Shown: positions 15,639 to 24,689 of the stretch, in pieces
Numbering within the stretch: position 1 is the stretch's first letter
Layout: every line of letters starts with the position of its first letter
NCBI RefSeq assembly: GCF_015207705.1
Contig: NZ_JADEWI010000030.1
Span: 1 to 64,000 of the forward strand
Direction: 5' to 3'
DNA length: 64,000 nt
From: Nostoc sp. LEGE 06077
Lineage (GTDB): Bacteria > Cyanobacteriota > Cyanobacteriia > Cyanobacteriales > Nostocaceae
Translations under genes and position numbers: made by a program
Notes under the pieces: generated by a model
Told to the model about the DNA's origin: nothing
Databases searched by the model: none
What the model saw: the letters and a program-made list of their open reading frames with translations, nothing else

Positions 15639-18500
15639 ATGTCTGCTAATTCTCTGCCTGAAAGTACCCCGACTTGGCATACTTTGGAAGTTGATAAAGC
15701 TCTAGACCTGCTTGATAGTAAGGCAGACAGCGGCTTAACACCCCAAGAAGTTGAACAACGGTTGCAAAAATACGGCCCCAACGAATTAGAAGAACATGGT
15801 GGCCGCAGTGCTTGGGAAATTCTGCTCGATCAGTTCAAGAACATCATGTTGTTGATGCTGATTGCTGTGGCTTTGATCTCCGGATTTTTGGATTTTACCG
15901 CATGGCAAGCTGGCGCATTAAAGCCAGGAGAAGTGCCATTCAAAGATACAGTTGCAATTATGGCAATTGTGGTTCTCAATGGCATCCTGGGCTATGTGCA
16001 AGAAAGCCGCGCCGAAAAAGCCTTGGCTGCACTCAAACAAATGGCTTCTCCTTTAGTGCGAGTCATCCGCGACAGAAAACTGCTGGATGTCGCAGCTAAA
16101 GAAATCGTTCCAGGTGATGTCATGCTGCTGGAAGCTGGAGTGCAGATAGCCGCAGACGGACGCTTAATCGAACAATCAAGTTTACAAATACGGGAATCAG
16201 CACTTACAGGGGAAGCTGAAGCTGTCAACAAACAGGCAACTCTGAAATTACCTGAAGATACATCTTTAGGCGATCGCCTAAACTTAGTTTTTCAAGGCAC
16301 CGAAGTTGTCCAAGGACGCGGTAAAGTTCTGGTGACAAACACGGGAATGACAACAGAACTAGGTAAAATTGCTACCATGTTGCAATCAGTGGAGAGTGAA
16401 CCCACACCTTTGCAACAACGGATGACACAACTGGGTAACGTCCTAGTTTCGGGTTCCTTAATTCTGGTGGCGATCGTTGTGATTGGCGGTATCATCCAGT
16501 CCAGAGGTTTTAGCAATTTACAAGATTTGTTAGAAGTTTCCTTAAGTATGGCGGTGGCAGTAGTCCCAGAAGGTTTACCCGCCGTTATTACCGTTACCTT
16601 GGCATTGGGAACCCAGCGGATGGTACGCCGCAACGCCTTGATTCGCAAACTGCCAGCAGTCGAAACCTTGGGTTCTGTCACCACCATTTGTTCTGATAAA
16701 ACAGGCACCCTGACACAAAACAAAATGGTGGTGCAATCAATTTTTACCAATAACAATACTTTTCGGGTCACAGGAGAAGGTTACGCACCAACTGGGGATT
16801 TTCAATTAGATAGTCAAAAAATCCCTGTGGAAGATTACCCGGAAATTCCCGCTTTACTCGTCGCTTGTGCCGTTTGCAATGACTCGGTACTACAAAAAGA
16901 ACAAGGAGAGTGGGCCATTTTAGGCGACCCCACCGAAGGTGCATTAATCACCCTAGCTGGCAAAGCTGGCATTGAGAAAGACCAGTGGAACAGTAAATTA
17001 CCCCGTGTGAGTGAATTTCCTTTTACCTCAGAACGCAAACGGATGAGCGTGATTTCTCAGGTAGAGGCCGTTGCGACTGGGGAACCATCTTTGACAAGTG
17101 TAGATCCGGCAATTTCTGGTTTTATCAACTCTGAACCTTACCTGATGTTTACCAAAGGTTCCCCAGAGTTAATTTTGGCTCGCTGCACGGAAATTCATTT
17201 AGGTACACACTCAGTCCCTTTGACAGAATCAGAACGCAGTCAAGTTTTGGCGGCAAATGACCAAATGGCCAGTCAAGGCTTGCGAGTTTTGGGTTTTGCT
17301 TACAAACCTCTGACAGAAGTTCCCCCCGAAGGCTCAGATGAAGCATCGGAGAACAGCTTGATTTGGCTGGGGTTAGTCGGAATGCTGGATGCACCCAGAC
17401 CAGAAGTAAGAGCAGCCGTGGCAGAATGTCGCCAAGCCGGGATTCGCCCAGTGATGATTACAGGCGACCACCAGTTGACAGCCCGCGCCATTGCGATCGA
17501 TTTGGGCATTGCTCAAGCAGGCGACAGAGTGCTAACTGGTCAAGAATTGCAACGTATGAACGACCAGGAACTAGAGCAACAAGTTGACTTAGTAAGCATC
17601 TATGCCAGAGTAGCCCCAGAACACAAACTGCGAATTGTCCAAGCATTGCAACGCCGGGGTAGATTTGTCGCCATGACTGGCGATGGTGTGAATGATGCCC
17701 CAGCCTTAAAACAAGCAGACATTGGCATTGCAATGGGCATCACCGGTACAGATGTGAGTAAAGAAGCCAGTGATATGGTGCTGCTAGATGACAACTTTGC
17801 CACCATCGTGGCGGCAACCAAAGAAGGTAGAGTTGTTTACACCAATATTCGCCGTTTTATTAAATACATCTTGGGTAGTAACATCGGCGAAGTATTAACT
17901 ATTGCCGCTGCACCAATTTTAGGTTTAGGCGGTGTTCCCCTCACACCATTACAAATTCTTTGGATGAACTTGGTCACAGATGGTTTACCAGCCTTGGCCT
18001 TAGCGGTAGAACCACCAGAACCAGATGTAATGCAGCGTCCGCCCTTCAGCCCCCGCGAAAGCATTTTTGCTAGGGGTTTGGGTTCCTATATGATTCGCAT
18101 TGGGATTGTTTTTGCAATTATTACGATCATTCTCATGGAGTGGGCATATCATCATGCTCACGCAGTCACAGGAAATGGACTCGACCCAGAGCGTTGGAAA
18201 ACAATGGTATTTACTTCATTGTGTATTGCCCAAATGGGTCATGCGATCGCTATTCGTTCCAACAACCAACTTACCATTGAGATGAATCCTGTATCTAATC
18301 CTTTCGTGCTGGGTGCGGTTGTGGTAACAACAATTTTGCAACTCATGCTTGTTTACGTTCCACCCCTGCGCGATTTCTTCGGTACTCACTGGTTACCTCC
18401 CGAAGAGTTGGCAATTTGTATTGGTTTCAGCGCCTTAATGTTTGTCTGGATTGAAGGTGAGAAAATCTTCTTCCGCTTAATGGGTAAGAGAACTGTTTAA
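15639..18500 (+). CDS. P-type cation-transporting ATPase, P2A (calcium ATPase-like)
   Basis: 953 residues. In order: N-terminal cation ATPase domain, actuator domain with '[11 protein letters not shown]' (TGE dephosphorylation loop, about 190), membrane helix M4 with '[15 protein letters not shown]', phosphorylation site '[11 protein letters not shown]' (D353), nucleotide domain 'MLFTKGSPE'-type '[12 protein letters not shown]', hinge '[20 protein letters not shown]', and M5/M6 with 'GSNIGEVLT' and '[18 protein letters not shown]'. The PEGLP, N..E and NxxTD residues are those of Ca2+/Na+ pumps of the P2A group, related to cyanobacterial PacL. It exports cations across the plasma membrane. Followed by a heptamer hairpin. 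Exact ion not proven. Confidence 0.9.
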   Translation: MSANSLPESTPTWHTLEVDKALDLLDSKADSGLTPQEVEQRLQKYGPNELEEHGGRSAWEILLDQFKNIMLLMLIAVALISGFLDFTAWQAGALKPGEVPFKDTVAIMAIVVLNGILGYVQESRAEKALAALKQMASPLVRVIRDRKLLDVAAKEIVPGDVMLLEAGVQIAADGRLIEQSSLQIRESALTGEAEAVNKQATLKLPEDTSLGDRLNLVFQGTEVVQGRGKVLVTNTGMTTELGKIATMLQSVESEPTPLQQRMTQLGNVLVSGSLILVAIVVIGGIIQSRGFSNLQDLLEVSLSMAVAVVPEGLPAVITVTLALGTQRMVRRNALIRKLPAVETLGSVTTICSDKTGTLTQNKMVVQSIFTNNNTFRVTGEGYAPTGDFQLDSQKIPVEDYPEIPALLVACAVCNDSVLQKEQGEWAILGDPTEGALITLAGKAGIEKDQWNSKLPRVSEFPFTSERKRMSVISQVEAVATGEPSLTSVDPAISGFINSEPYLMFTKGSPELILARCTEIHLGTHSVPLTESERSQVLAANDQMASQGLRVLGFAYKPLTEVPPEGSDEASENSLIWLGLVGMLDAPRPEVRAAVAECRQAGIRPVMITGDHQLTARAIAIDLGIAQAGDRVLTGQELQRMNDQELEQQVDLVSIYARVAPEHKLRIVQALQRRGRFVAMTGDGVNDAPALKQADIGIAMGITGTDVSKEASDMVLLDDNFATIVAATKEGRVVYTNIRRFIKYILGSNIGEVLTIAAAPILGLGGVPLTPLQILWMNLVTDGLPALALAVEPPEPDVMQRPPFSPRESIFARGLGSYMIRIGIVFAIITIILMEWAYHHAHAVTGNGLDPERWKTMVFTSLCIAQMGHAIAIRSNNQLTIEMNPVSNPFVLGAVVVTTILQLMLVYVPPLRDFFGTHWLPPEELAICIGFSALMFVWIEGEKIFFRLMGKRTV

Positions 18501-18502
18501 TA

Positions 18503-18631
18503 AGTAAAAAGGTAAAAGTAAAAAGTAAAAAGAGAAGAGAGTGTATACTTTCAGCCTTTCTTCAAGAATATTGGTTTTTGCCTTTTACCTTTTGTCTTTT
18601 GCCTTTTACCTTTTGCCTTTTTACTTGAACC
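18503..18631. repeat. Long inverted heptamer repeat between cation ATPase and recF
   Basis: The left arm is a purine-rich run of GGTAAAA / GTAAAAA-type units (18505-18540). The right arm has CCTTTTA, CCTTTTG and TCTTTTG heptamers (18576-18624), the reverse complement. The arms could form a long hairpin. The recF ATG follows within eight bases. Confidence 0.7.
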
Positions 18632-19813
18632 ATGTATCTCAAAACTTTACACCTGAGACAATTTCGGAATTACCAAGAGCAAAAAGTTGATTTTCATGCT
18701 GCCAAAACGATTTTGGTAGGCAATAACGCTCAGGGTAAGTCTAATTTGTTGGAAGCTGTAGAGTTATTAGCCACATTGCGATCGCACCGAATGGCACGCG
18801 ATCGCGATTTAATTAAGGATGGGGAAGCTTTCGCGCAAATCAACGCCAGCCTGGAACGCGAAATAGGTGTGAGTGATTTAAATTTGACTCTCCGTCGTAA
18901 CGGTCGCCGTAGTGTGGCGATTAATGGTGAGACAGTCCGGCGACAAATGGATTTTTTGGGTGTTCTTAACGCCGTGCAGTTTTCCAGTTTAGATTTAGAA
19001 CTAGTGCGCGGTAGTCCCGATGTCCGACGCAACTGGTTGGATACTTTATTAATCCAACTCGAACCAGTTTATGCCCACATTTTGCACCAGTACAACCAAG
19101 TATTACGCCAACGCAACGCCTTTTTAAAAAAAAATCAAGATTCCCCACTCAGCACTCAGCACGGGCTAAACGCACCACTAACAGCACGGGCTGAACGCCC
19201 CGCTACCGCTAACAGCAATCAAAACTCAGAACTCGCCCTCTGGGATGCACAATTAGCGACTACAGGTACCAGAGTAATTAGAAGACGCGATCGGGCTATT
19301 CAAAGATTAGCTCCCATTGCTGCCGCCTGGCACGCCAGTATCAGCGGCAGTACAGAAATTTTAGAAATTAAATATTCATCTCATATTCCTTTGGTGCAGA
19401 ACCAACCAGAAGAAGTCCAGCAAGCTTTTTTAACCAAAATTCAGCAACGCGCTATGGCCGAACTCTACCGAGGCACTACCCTTGTCGGCCCTCATCGTGA
19501 CGAAGTAGAATTGACTATTAATCAAACGCCTGCTCGGCAATATGGTTCTCAGGGTCAGCAACGCACCTTAGTCTTAGCCTTAAAACTCGCAGAATTACAG
19601 CTAATTGAAGAAGTGGTGAAAGAGCCGCCATTGCTGTTGCTTGATGATGTCCTAGCTGAATTAGATCCATATCGTCAAAATCAATTGCTTGATGCGATTC
19701 AAGACCGTTTTCAAACTTTAATCACCACAACTCACTTGAGTTCTTTTGATGCTCAGTGGTTAAATTCTTCTCAAATTCTGTTTGTCAAAGCAGGAGAGAT
19801 ATCAATGAATTAG
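18632..19813 (+). CDS. recF: DNA replication and repair protein RecF
   Basis: 393 residues. Walker A 'LVGNNAQGKSNLLEAVELL' near residue 30, the RecF signature 'VRGSPDVRRNWLDTLLIQLE', the ABC signature region 'YGSQGQQRTLVLALKLAE' and Walker B 'LLLLDDVLAELDPYRQNQLL'. RecF is an SMC-like ATPase that, with RecO and RecR, loads RecA at single-strand gaps. The ATG at 18632 starts directly at the conserved 'MYLKTLHLRQFRNYQ'. Between about residues 169 and 200 there is a low-complexity stretch derived from a repeat (see separate entry); it falls in the variable coiled-coil arm, so the protein probably still works. Confidence 0.94.
   Translation: MYLKTLHLRQFRNYQEQKVDFHAAKTILVGNNAQGKSNLLEAVELLATLRSHRMARDRDLIKDGEAFAQINASLEREIGVSDLNLTLRRNGRRSVAINGETVRRQMDFLGVLNAVQFSSLDLELVRGSPDVRRNWLDTLLIQLEPVYAHILHQYNQVLRQRNAFLKKNQDSPLSTQHGLNAPLTARAERPATANSNQNSELALWDAQLATTGTRVIRRRDRAIQRLAPIAAAWHASISGSTEILEIKYSSHIPLVQNQPEEVQQAFLTKIQQRAMAELYRGTTLVGPHRDEVELTINQTPARQYGSQGQQRTLVLALKLAELQLIEEVVKEPPLLLLDDVLAELDPYRQNQLLDAIQDRFQTLITTTHLSSFDAQWLNSSQILFVKAGEISMN
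19139..19230 (+). repeat. Repeat sequence read in frame inside recF
   Basis: This stretch contains CTCAGCACTCAGCAC units and two near-identical 17-mers, CAGCACGGGCTAAACGC (19157-19173) and CAGCACGGGCTGAACGC (19182-19198), separated by eight bases. This sort of text is typical of intergenic repeats in Nostocales. It is translated as 'SPLSTQHGLNAPLTARAERP' and following residues, with no homology to the RecF core. Confidence 0.65.
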
Positions 19814-19886
19814 TCAATAGTCAATAGTCAATAGTCAAGGCTCAAAATGACAAATGACAAATGACAAATGGCAAATGACAAATGAC
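19813..19886. repeat. Two heptamer tandem arrays, (GTCAATA)n and (CAAATGA)n
   Basis: Four copies of a TCAATAG unit (19813-19838) are followed by about five copies of an ACAAATG unit (19850-19886), one of them ACAAATGG-variant. A start codon call inside this array (19854) would be an artefact. Confidence 0.75.
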
Positions 19887-19895
19887 ATTTCAATT

Positions 19896-20321
19896 ATGCA
19901 AAAAACTAATCACAAATTAGACCCCCAGGAAATTGCCTCATTAGGTGCATCGTTACGAGCAATTGAGCAAAAGTTCTTAAAACAAAGACGCAAAGAGGGT
20001 TATAAGAAAATTTGGTTTCAAGGCGAAGAACCTTATTTTGATGTTTTTTTTGAATTTGAGTATGACAAATTAATTTGGTTTCAATTTACTTTGCGTGGTA
20101 AAACAGTTTCATGGGATATCAGAAGACCAGAATTACAAACAGGTAATACTAACGAGTTGTGTACTGATGATGTGAGTTTTTACGCAGCTAGTAAAACTAT
20201 TGAAACTGACACACAAATAGATGGGGAATTTATATATTTAGTAAAATTAATATTAGAAACTAGAGCCGAAGAAGAGGTTTTTGCTAAAGCATTAGTGTTA
20301 TTTAAGAAATTAAAAAATTAA
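19896..20321 (+). CDS. Conserved hypothetical protein
   Basis: 141 residues from the ATG at 19896; a longer frame begins inside the heptamer repeat and is rejected. Single-domain, soluble, with alternating strands: 'GYKKIWFQGEEPYFDVFFEF', 'KLIWFQFTLRGKTVSWD' and an acidic C-terminal helix 'ILETRAEEEVFAKALVLF'. I do not recognise a named family; similar short proteins occur in filamentous cyanobacteria. Its last four bases overlap the end of the convergent MgtC-like gene. Confidence 0.55.
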   Translation: MQKTNHKLDPQEIASLGASLRAIEQKFLKQRRKEGYKKIWFQGEEPYFDVFFEFEYDKLIWFQFTLRGKTVSWDIRRPELQTGNTNELCTDDVSFYAASKTIETDTQIDGEFIYLVKLILETRAEEEVFAKALVLFKKLKN

Positions 20322-20773
20322 CTATTTTCTAATTTTTTAAACAGATTTAGCACTAAAATAGTCAATAAAGCAGCTATTAATCCCAATTGCCATAAACCAC
20401 ACCCAGCCACAATGCCTAAAGCAGATGAAACCCAAATCGCTGCGGCTGATGTCAGTCCATGAATTTCAGGCTGCTGTGATTTTTGGGAAGATTCACGAAC
20501 AATTTCTCCAGCCCCAAGAAATCCTATACCTGCGGCAATTCCTTGAATTACCCGACTCAGAGCATCAGGGCTAGGGTCTGACGTACCTGTTTGCAAAGGG
20601 ATAAGAGTAAACAAAGCTGAACCTAAACTCACCAGTATGTGAGTTCTTAAACCTGCTGGCTTACGTCTGATTTGACGCTCGATACCAATAACTGCGCCTA
20701 ACAGCAAAGCTAGGCACAGTCTAAAAAGGGTATTCAGCCAATCATTTGGTGAAAAGTAGTAAGTATTTAACAA
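20318..20773 (-). CDS. MgtC/SapB family membrane protein
   Basis: 151 residues with four hydrophobic segments. The family motif is visible in 'LGAVIGIERQIRRKPAGLRT' and 'HILVSLGSALFTLIPLQTG', then 'GIAAGIGFLGAGEIVRESS' and 'GLTSAAAIWVSSALGIVAGC'. MgtC-like proteins modulate ATP synthase or cation homeostasis under low Mg2+ in some bacteria; only the N-terminal membrane domain is present here, lacking the C-terminal ACT-like domain of Salmonella MgtC. It converges with the upstream hypothetical gene with a four-base overlap. Confidence 0.85.
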   Translation of the reverse strand: MLNTYYFSPNDWLNTLFRLCLALLLGAVIGIERQIRRKPAGLRTHILVSLGSALFTLIPLQTGTSDPSPDALSRVIQGIAAGIGFLGAGEIVRESSQKSQQPEIHGLTSAAAIWVSSALGIVAGCGLWQLGLIAALLTILVLNLFKKLENS

Positions 20774-21478
20774 TTCTGTTTCCAGATATATATAAAGTAA
20801 TATATGTTACTGTAACTTAAAAAGAGCAGCATTGATTTGAGTAATTAAAGCTGAGTAAGAGATATTTTGATTTCCCAAGTTGATGATTATTGCTATCAGG
20901 TAATAGTGCTGAGTATAAGTTTTTTTGTGGCAATATTCTGACTTAGCTTGATTAATTTGACTGCCAAGCCTGGAGGTCTGGGAAATTTAAAGACATTTAA
21001 GGATTATGATTGATCCCCAACTAATTCTGGCAATTTTAGATGATTATTCCATTCAGAGCAGTGCTGTTTGAGGCAGATGATATAGAATTTCGAGGAAAAT
21101 TTATGGCAATATTGATGATCTACACTAATGGCATAACTTTCAAACTGATGGACTAGCTATTTGAGTGTTAAAACTGATTAATCAGTAAAATTTTAACTCA
21201 ATCTGCTCAGTTGAGTCCTAAACTCTATACTAGAAAGCTATATACCTTTCTAGAGTTTGATCTAGGACTATGGCACCAAAAATATTAATTAGCCAAGGGG
21301 TGAGATTATTGCCAGATACTGGGGAATAAGAAATTAACTCATAACTAAGTCAAACTAATCTTAAATAATCGACTAGGAAGAACTTCTCTCGGCAGATAAT
21401 TTAGTCAATAGCCTTGGGTCATTTACCGGGAGAGAAAGCCTGTAGTAGCAAATTGAAAACCAATAGAAAACAACGTGA
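20774..21478. other. Intergenic region, no gene seen
   Basis: 705 bases between divergent genes. AT-rich; no frame with coding character on either strand. CTAGAAAG (21230-21237) and CTTTCTAG (21246-21253) form a short hairpin of unclear meaning. Presumably contains the promoter of the PEP-synthase-like gene. Confidence 0.5.
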
Positions 21479-23815
21479 GTGGAAAAAGTCTACTGGCTTG
21501 ACCAAATTAAACTGCAAGACCGCACCAAAGTAGGTGACAAAGCATTTTACTTAAGCAGAATCATGCAGCGTGGCTACCCTGTAGCATCTGGTTTTGTAGT
21601 TTCAGCAGAAGTTTTGCGGCAATTTTTAGAAACTATCAACAGTTCAGAATCCTTAGTTGCAGACTTACCTGATTCTTCATTACATTTAGATGTAGCTAAT
21701 TGGCGACAACTTCAGCTAGTAGCTAGTCGCTTGCGTCAAGAAATTGTAGGCGCAACTGTACCACCACAGTGGGTGAGTACAATTTTGATGGCGGCGAGAG
21801 AATGGCAAACTAAATATTTGATTTTGCAACCAACATTATCAGTCTCGAATATTCCAAACACAGTAGGAAATATATCTGGGTTGTTGGAGCAAAGCTTTTG
21901 TTACTGTGATGAAAATGCGATCGCGTTGGGATTAAAACGCATCTGGAGTCAGTTATTCCGTGCTAGAAGCTTACTGTATTGGCAACGGATGGGAATTGAT
22001 CTGCAAAATGTCAATTTGGCTGTGTTAGTCCAACCCATCCAAAATGCGATCGCCAGTGGTTCACTTCAGGCTAACTCTGCTGGCTGGACAATTGAAGCAA
22101 CTTGGGGATTAGGAGTAGCACTCACTAGAGGGGAAGTTTTGCCAGATGTATATTACATCCAGCAAGAAACAGGTATTGTCTTAGAACGACATTTGGGTAA
22201 TAAAATACTGGCTTATCGTCTGGATGATGGGACGACAGCAGCTGATCAATCTCTACTCCAGTCGGTAATTACTGATGAAAACACAGGTCTAGTGACTTAC
22301 TTAGTGGCGGAGGATCTACAAAAACAATACGCCCTAACAGAATCAAATTTACAACAAGTAATAGCTTTAGGGAATCAACTAGTAAGTGAACTGGGTAATA
22401 GTTTTACTGTGCAGTGGAGGATGGCGGAGGTAGATTCAGTTTCGCAGATCCAAATCACAGAAGTTAATACGCCCCTATCCACAATTCCTAATTTACAGTT
22501 AATCAAAGGGCTAGGGGCAGCCACAGGAAGAGTCACAGCTACAGCTTATGTAATTAATTCCCTACAAAAACCTGAGCAGATCCCTCAAGGAATCATTCTT
22601 GTCGTCCCGGCGATCGCACCTGATTGGTTAGCTTTGATGCACAAAGTTGTGGCGATCGTTACAGTACAAGGGGGTTTGACTAGCCATGCGGCAATTTTAT
22701 CCAGAGAATTGGGTATTCCCGCAGTTGTCAGCGCCAAAGATGCTACAGTCTTAATTCAAACCGGAGAACAATTGCTGGTAGATGGCGACAGAGGAGAAAT
22801 TTATCGCCTGAGAGAAAGTAAAGCCGGAAATGGAGAAAATCAAGAAATTAATTCCCCGATTTCTGCTTTTTCATCAAACCATCCCCTTGTTAGCCCTCAT
22901 CTACCCATGATTGCTACTCAACTATTGGTAAACCTGAGTCAGCCTAGCTTAATCGAGCGATCGCAAAACTTACCTGTCGATGGCGTGGGATTGTTACGCT
23001 CAGAATTAATGTTACTAAATATACTCGAAGGTCAACATCCTCATAGCTGGTTGCTGAGTGGTCGTCGGGCTGAATTACTGGAGATATGGACACAGCAGAT
23101 TATCAACTTTGTGCGGGCTTTTACGCCCCGACCAGTGTTTTATCGCTCTCTTGATTGGCGATTTGCTGAGTTTTCCTCATCAACTCATACTCCAGCAGCT
23201 GCACCGCATTCTATCTTGGGCGATCGCGGCACATTAAGTTATGTCACTAATCCCGCTGTTTTTGAGTTAGAACTAACAGCCTTGCTCAATGTCCAAAAAG
23301 CTGGCTATAGCAATCTGCGGCTATTGTTACCCTTTGTGCGGAATGTCGCTGAATTTACCTTTTGTCGCCACAAAGTTGAGCAAGTTGGCTTAACTCAGGT
23401 GTCACAATTTCAATTGTGGATGATGGCAGAAGTACCTAGTGTATTATTTTTACTGCCAGAGTATGTCAAAGCTGGAGTCCAGGGAATCTCCATTGGCACA
23501 AATGACCTCACCCAACTTTTGCTAGGAGTAGATCGAGAACAAGGACAGCTAACAAAAATATTTGATGAACGCCATCCCGCGGTGATGGGTGCGATCGCTC
23601 AACTAATTCAAATGGCTAAAAATGCGGGAATCCCCTGTTCCATTTGTGGTCAAGCACCAGCATTGTATCCCGAAATTATCGACCAATTAGTGGAATGGGG
23701 TATCACATCTATTTCTGTAGAACCAGAAGCAGTAGAACGGACATATCAAGCAATCGCCCGTGCTGAACATCGCTTAATTTTGGCCGCCGCACGTCGTCAC
23801 ATCAGCCAGCCATAA
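21479..23815 (+). CDS. PEP synthase-like protein with degenerate ATP-grasp domain
   Basis: 778 residues, GTG start. Three regions correspond to phosphoenolpyruvate synthase. The N-terminal pyruvate-phosphate-dikinase ATP-binding domain (1-340) is recognisable from 'KVGDKAFYLSRIMQRGYPVA' but lacks the usual 'VRSSATAED' (here 'LQPTLSVSN') and the closing 'QxRP' (here 'TEVNTP'). The swivelling domain is intact, with phospho-histidine in 'GGLTSHAAILSRELGIPAVV' (H403). The C-terminal PEP/pyruvate barrel keeps 'VGLLRSELMLL', 'YRSLDWR', 'SIGTNDLTQLLLGVDRE' and the catalytic Cys in 'CSICGQAP'. So phosphotransfer from the His to pyruvate or another acceptor may be kept, while ATP use is doubtful. Not simply ppsA. 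Confidence 0.75.
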   Translation: MEKVYWLDQIKLQDRTKVGDKAFYLSRIMQRGYPVASGFVVSAEVLRQFLETINSSESLVADLPDSSLHLDVANWRQLQLVASRLRQEIVGATVPPQWVSTILMAAREWQTKYLILQPTLSVSNIPNTVGNISGLLEQSFCYCDENAIALGLKRIWSQLFRARSLLYWQRMGIDLQNVNLAVLVQPIQNAIASGSLQANSAGWTIEATWGLGVALTRGEVLPDVYYIQQETGIVLERHLGNKILAYRLDDGTTAADQSLLQSVITDENTGLVTYLVAEDLQKQYALTESNLQQVIALGNQLVSELGNSFTVQWRMAEVDSVSQIQITEVNTPLSTIPNLQLIKGLGAATGRVTATAYVINSLQKPEQIPQGIILVVPAIAPDWLALMHKVVAIVTVQGGLTSHAAILSRELGIPAVVSAKDATVLIQTGEQLLVDGDRGEIYRLRESKAGNGENQEINSPISAFSSNHPLVSPHLPMIATQLLVNLSQPSLIERSQNLPVDGVGLLRSELMLLNILEGQHPHSWLLSGRRAELLEIWTQQIINFVRAFTPRPVFYRSLDWRFAEFSSSTHTPAAAPHSILGDRGTLSYVTNPAVFELELTALLNVQKAGYSNLRLLLPFVRNVAEFTFCRHKVEQVGLTQVSQFQLWMMAEVPSVLFLLPEYVKAGVQGISIGTNDLTQLLLGVDREQGQLTKIFDERHPAVMGAIAQLIQMAKNAGIPCSICGQAPALYPEIIDQLVEWGITSISVEPEAVERTYQAIARAEHRLILAAARRHISQP

Positions 23816-23819
23816 AATT

Positions 23820-24665
23820 TTACTTAATATATCCAGTTTCCCGGAAAAACTTACGTATATCAGCAAAATATTGATTGCGGTCGCTTTTGGTATAAGCTTG
23901 TCGGACTCGCTTCCAGCCATCTTCTCCTTGACCGAGTAAATACTTATCTGCCAAATACGCAGCTAAAAATCCTTTACCGTCATCACCTTGTTGACGAATC
24001 TCGGTGTAAGTTTTCCATAACTCAGAAGCATGGCTATAAATTAACTTAGGATAGCGGCGAGTCACATCAACCATTTTGCCTTGACGATATTGCCAAATTT
24101 GCAGCGGATAGGCAGAAGCAGCATAAGCTGTAAATGCGTAAGCAAAGCGATCGTCTTGACTCTCAAGTTCTACGATGCCATCTTTATCTAAATCTTTGAG
24201 CCGATAAGCCCCATTACCCCAGTCATGGCGAATTGGAGTATACTTTTGGGATTTTTTGTCATAGCGATAAATCAAAGAATAAGTACAACAATGTGCGCCA
24301 CCTGTAAAAAAATCGGCAACTACTTCTGGTTCTTTGTCACCGTCTAAATCTAGTATGGGTAACTTATCTTCTTTCTCATATATACCGCCTACAGGTCGGT
24401 CATATTCACTTTCTTGGGGCAGTTTTTGATCTAAAACAACTTTACCTGCGCGGCTAATCTGCAAACGGACGTTTTTATATTGATATTCCTCTGGTTTTTC
24501 GTAAGATATTTCTGCACTAACATTACCTAATTGCCCAGTAATAGTTTCTGCACTACTTGACTGGGCAAATACAGCCATCTGGCTGAAAACAGCTAGACCG
24601 ATTAGAGATGGACTCAACAAAGCACGAAGATTATTCAGCATAAGTGTTGTATATAGCTTGTTCAA
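23820..24665 (-). CDS. Exported protein with FG-GAP/VCBS-like calcium loops
   Basis: 281 residues. Signal peptide 'LLSPSLIGLAVFSQMAVFAQ' with cleavage near AQS-SS. The mature protein has two Asp-rich loops, 'DLDGDKEPEVVAD' and 'LKDLDKDGIVELESQDD', of the type that bind calcium in FG-GAP repeats, and a 'GGAHCCTYSLIYRY' motif between them. The C-terminal part, 'KGFLAAYLADKYLLGQ', is helical. Conserved in cyanobacteria without known function; periplasmic. A start at the internal Met (residue 9) is possible. Four bases separate its stop from the convergent PEP-synthase-like gene. Confidence 0.65.
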   Translation of the reverse strand: MNKLYTTLMLNNLRALLSPSLIGLAVFSQMAVFAQSSSAETITGQLGNVSAEISYEKPEEYQYKNVRLQISRAGKVVLDQKLPQESEYDRPVGGIYEKEDKLPILDLDGDKEPEVVADFFTGGAHCCTYSLIYRYDKKSQKYTPIRHDWGNGAYRLKDLDKDGIVELESQDDRFAYAFTAYAASAYPLQIWQYRQGKMVDVTRRYPKLIYSHASELWKTYTEIRQQGDDGKGFLAAYLADKYLLGQGEDGWKRVRQAYTKSDRNQYFADIRKFFRETGYIK

Positions 24666-24689
24666 CTGTATACAACACTACAAAAACCA

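Noticed and set aside
16292-16771. 159-residue minus-strand ORF within the cation ATPase gene
   Set aside because: Antisense shadow of the conserved phosphorylation-domain region.
19854-19895. N-terminal extension 'MTNDKWQMTNDISI' of the hypothetical protein
   Set aside because: These residues are the translation of the ACAAATG heptamer array; the ATG at 19896 is preferred.
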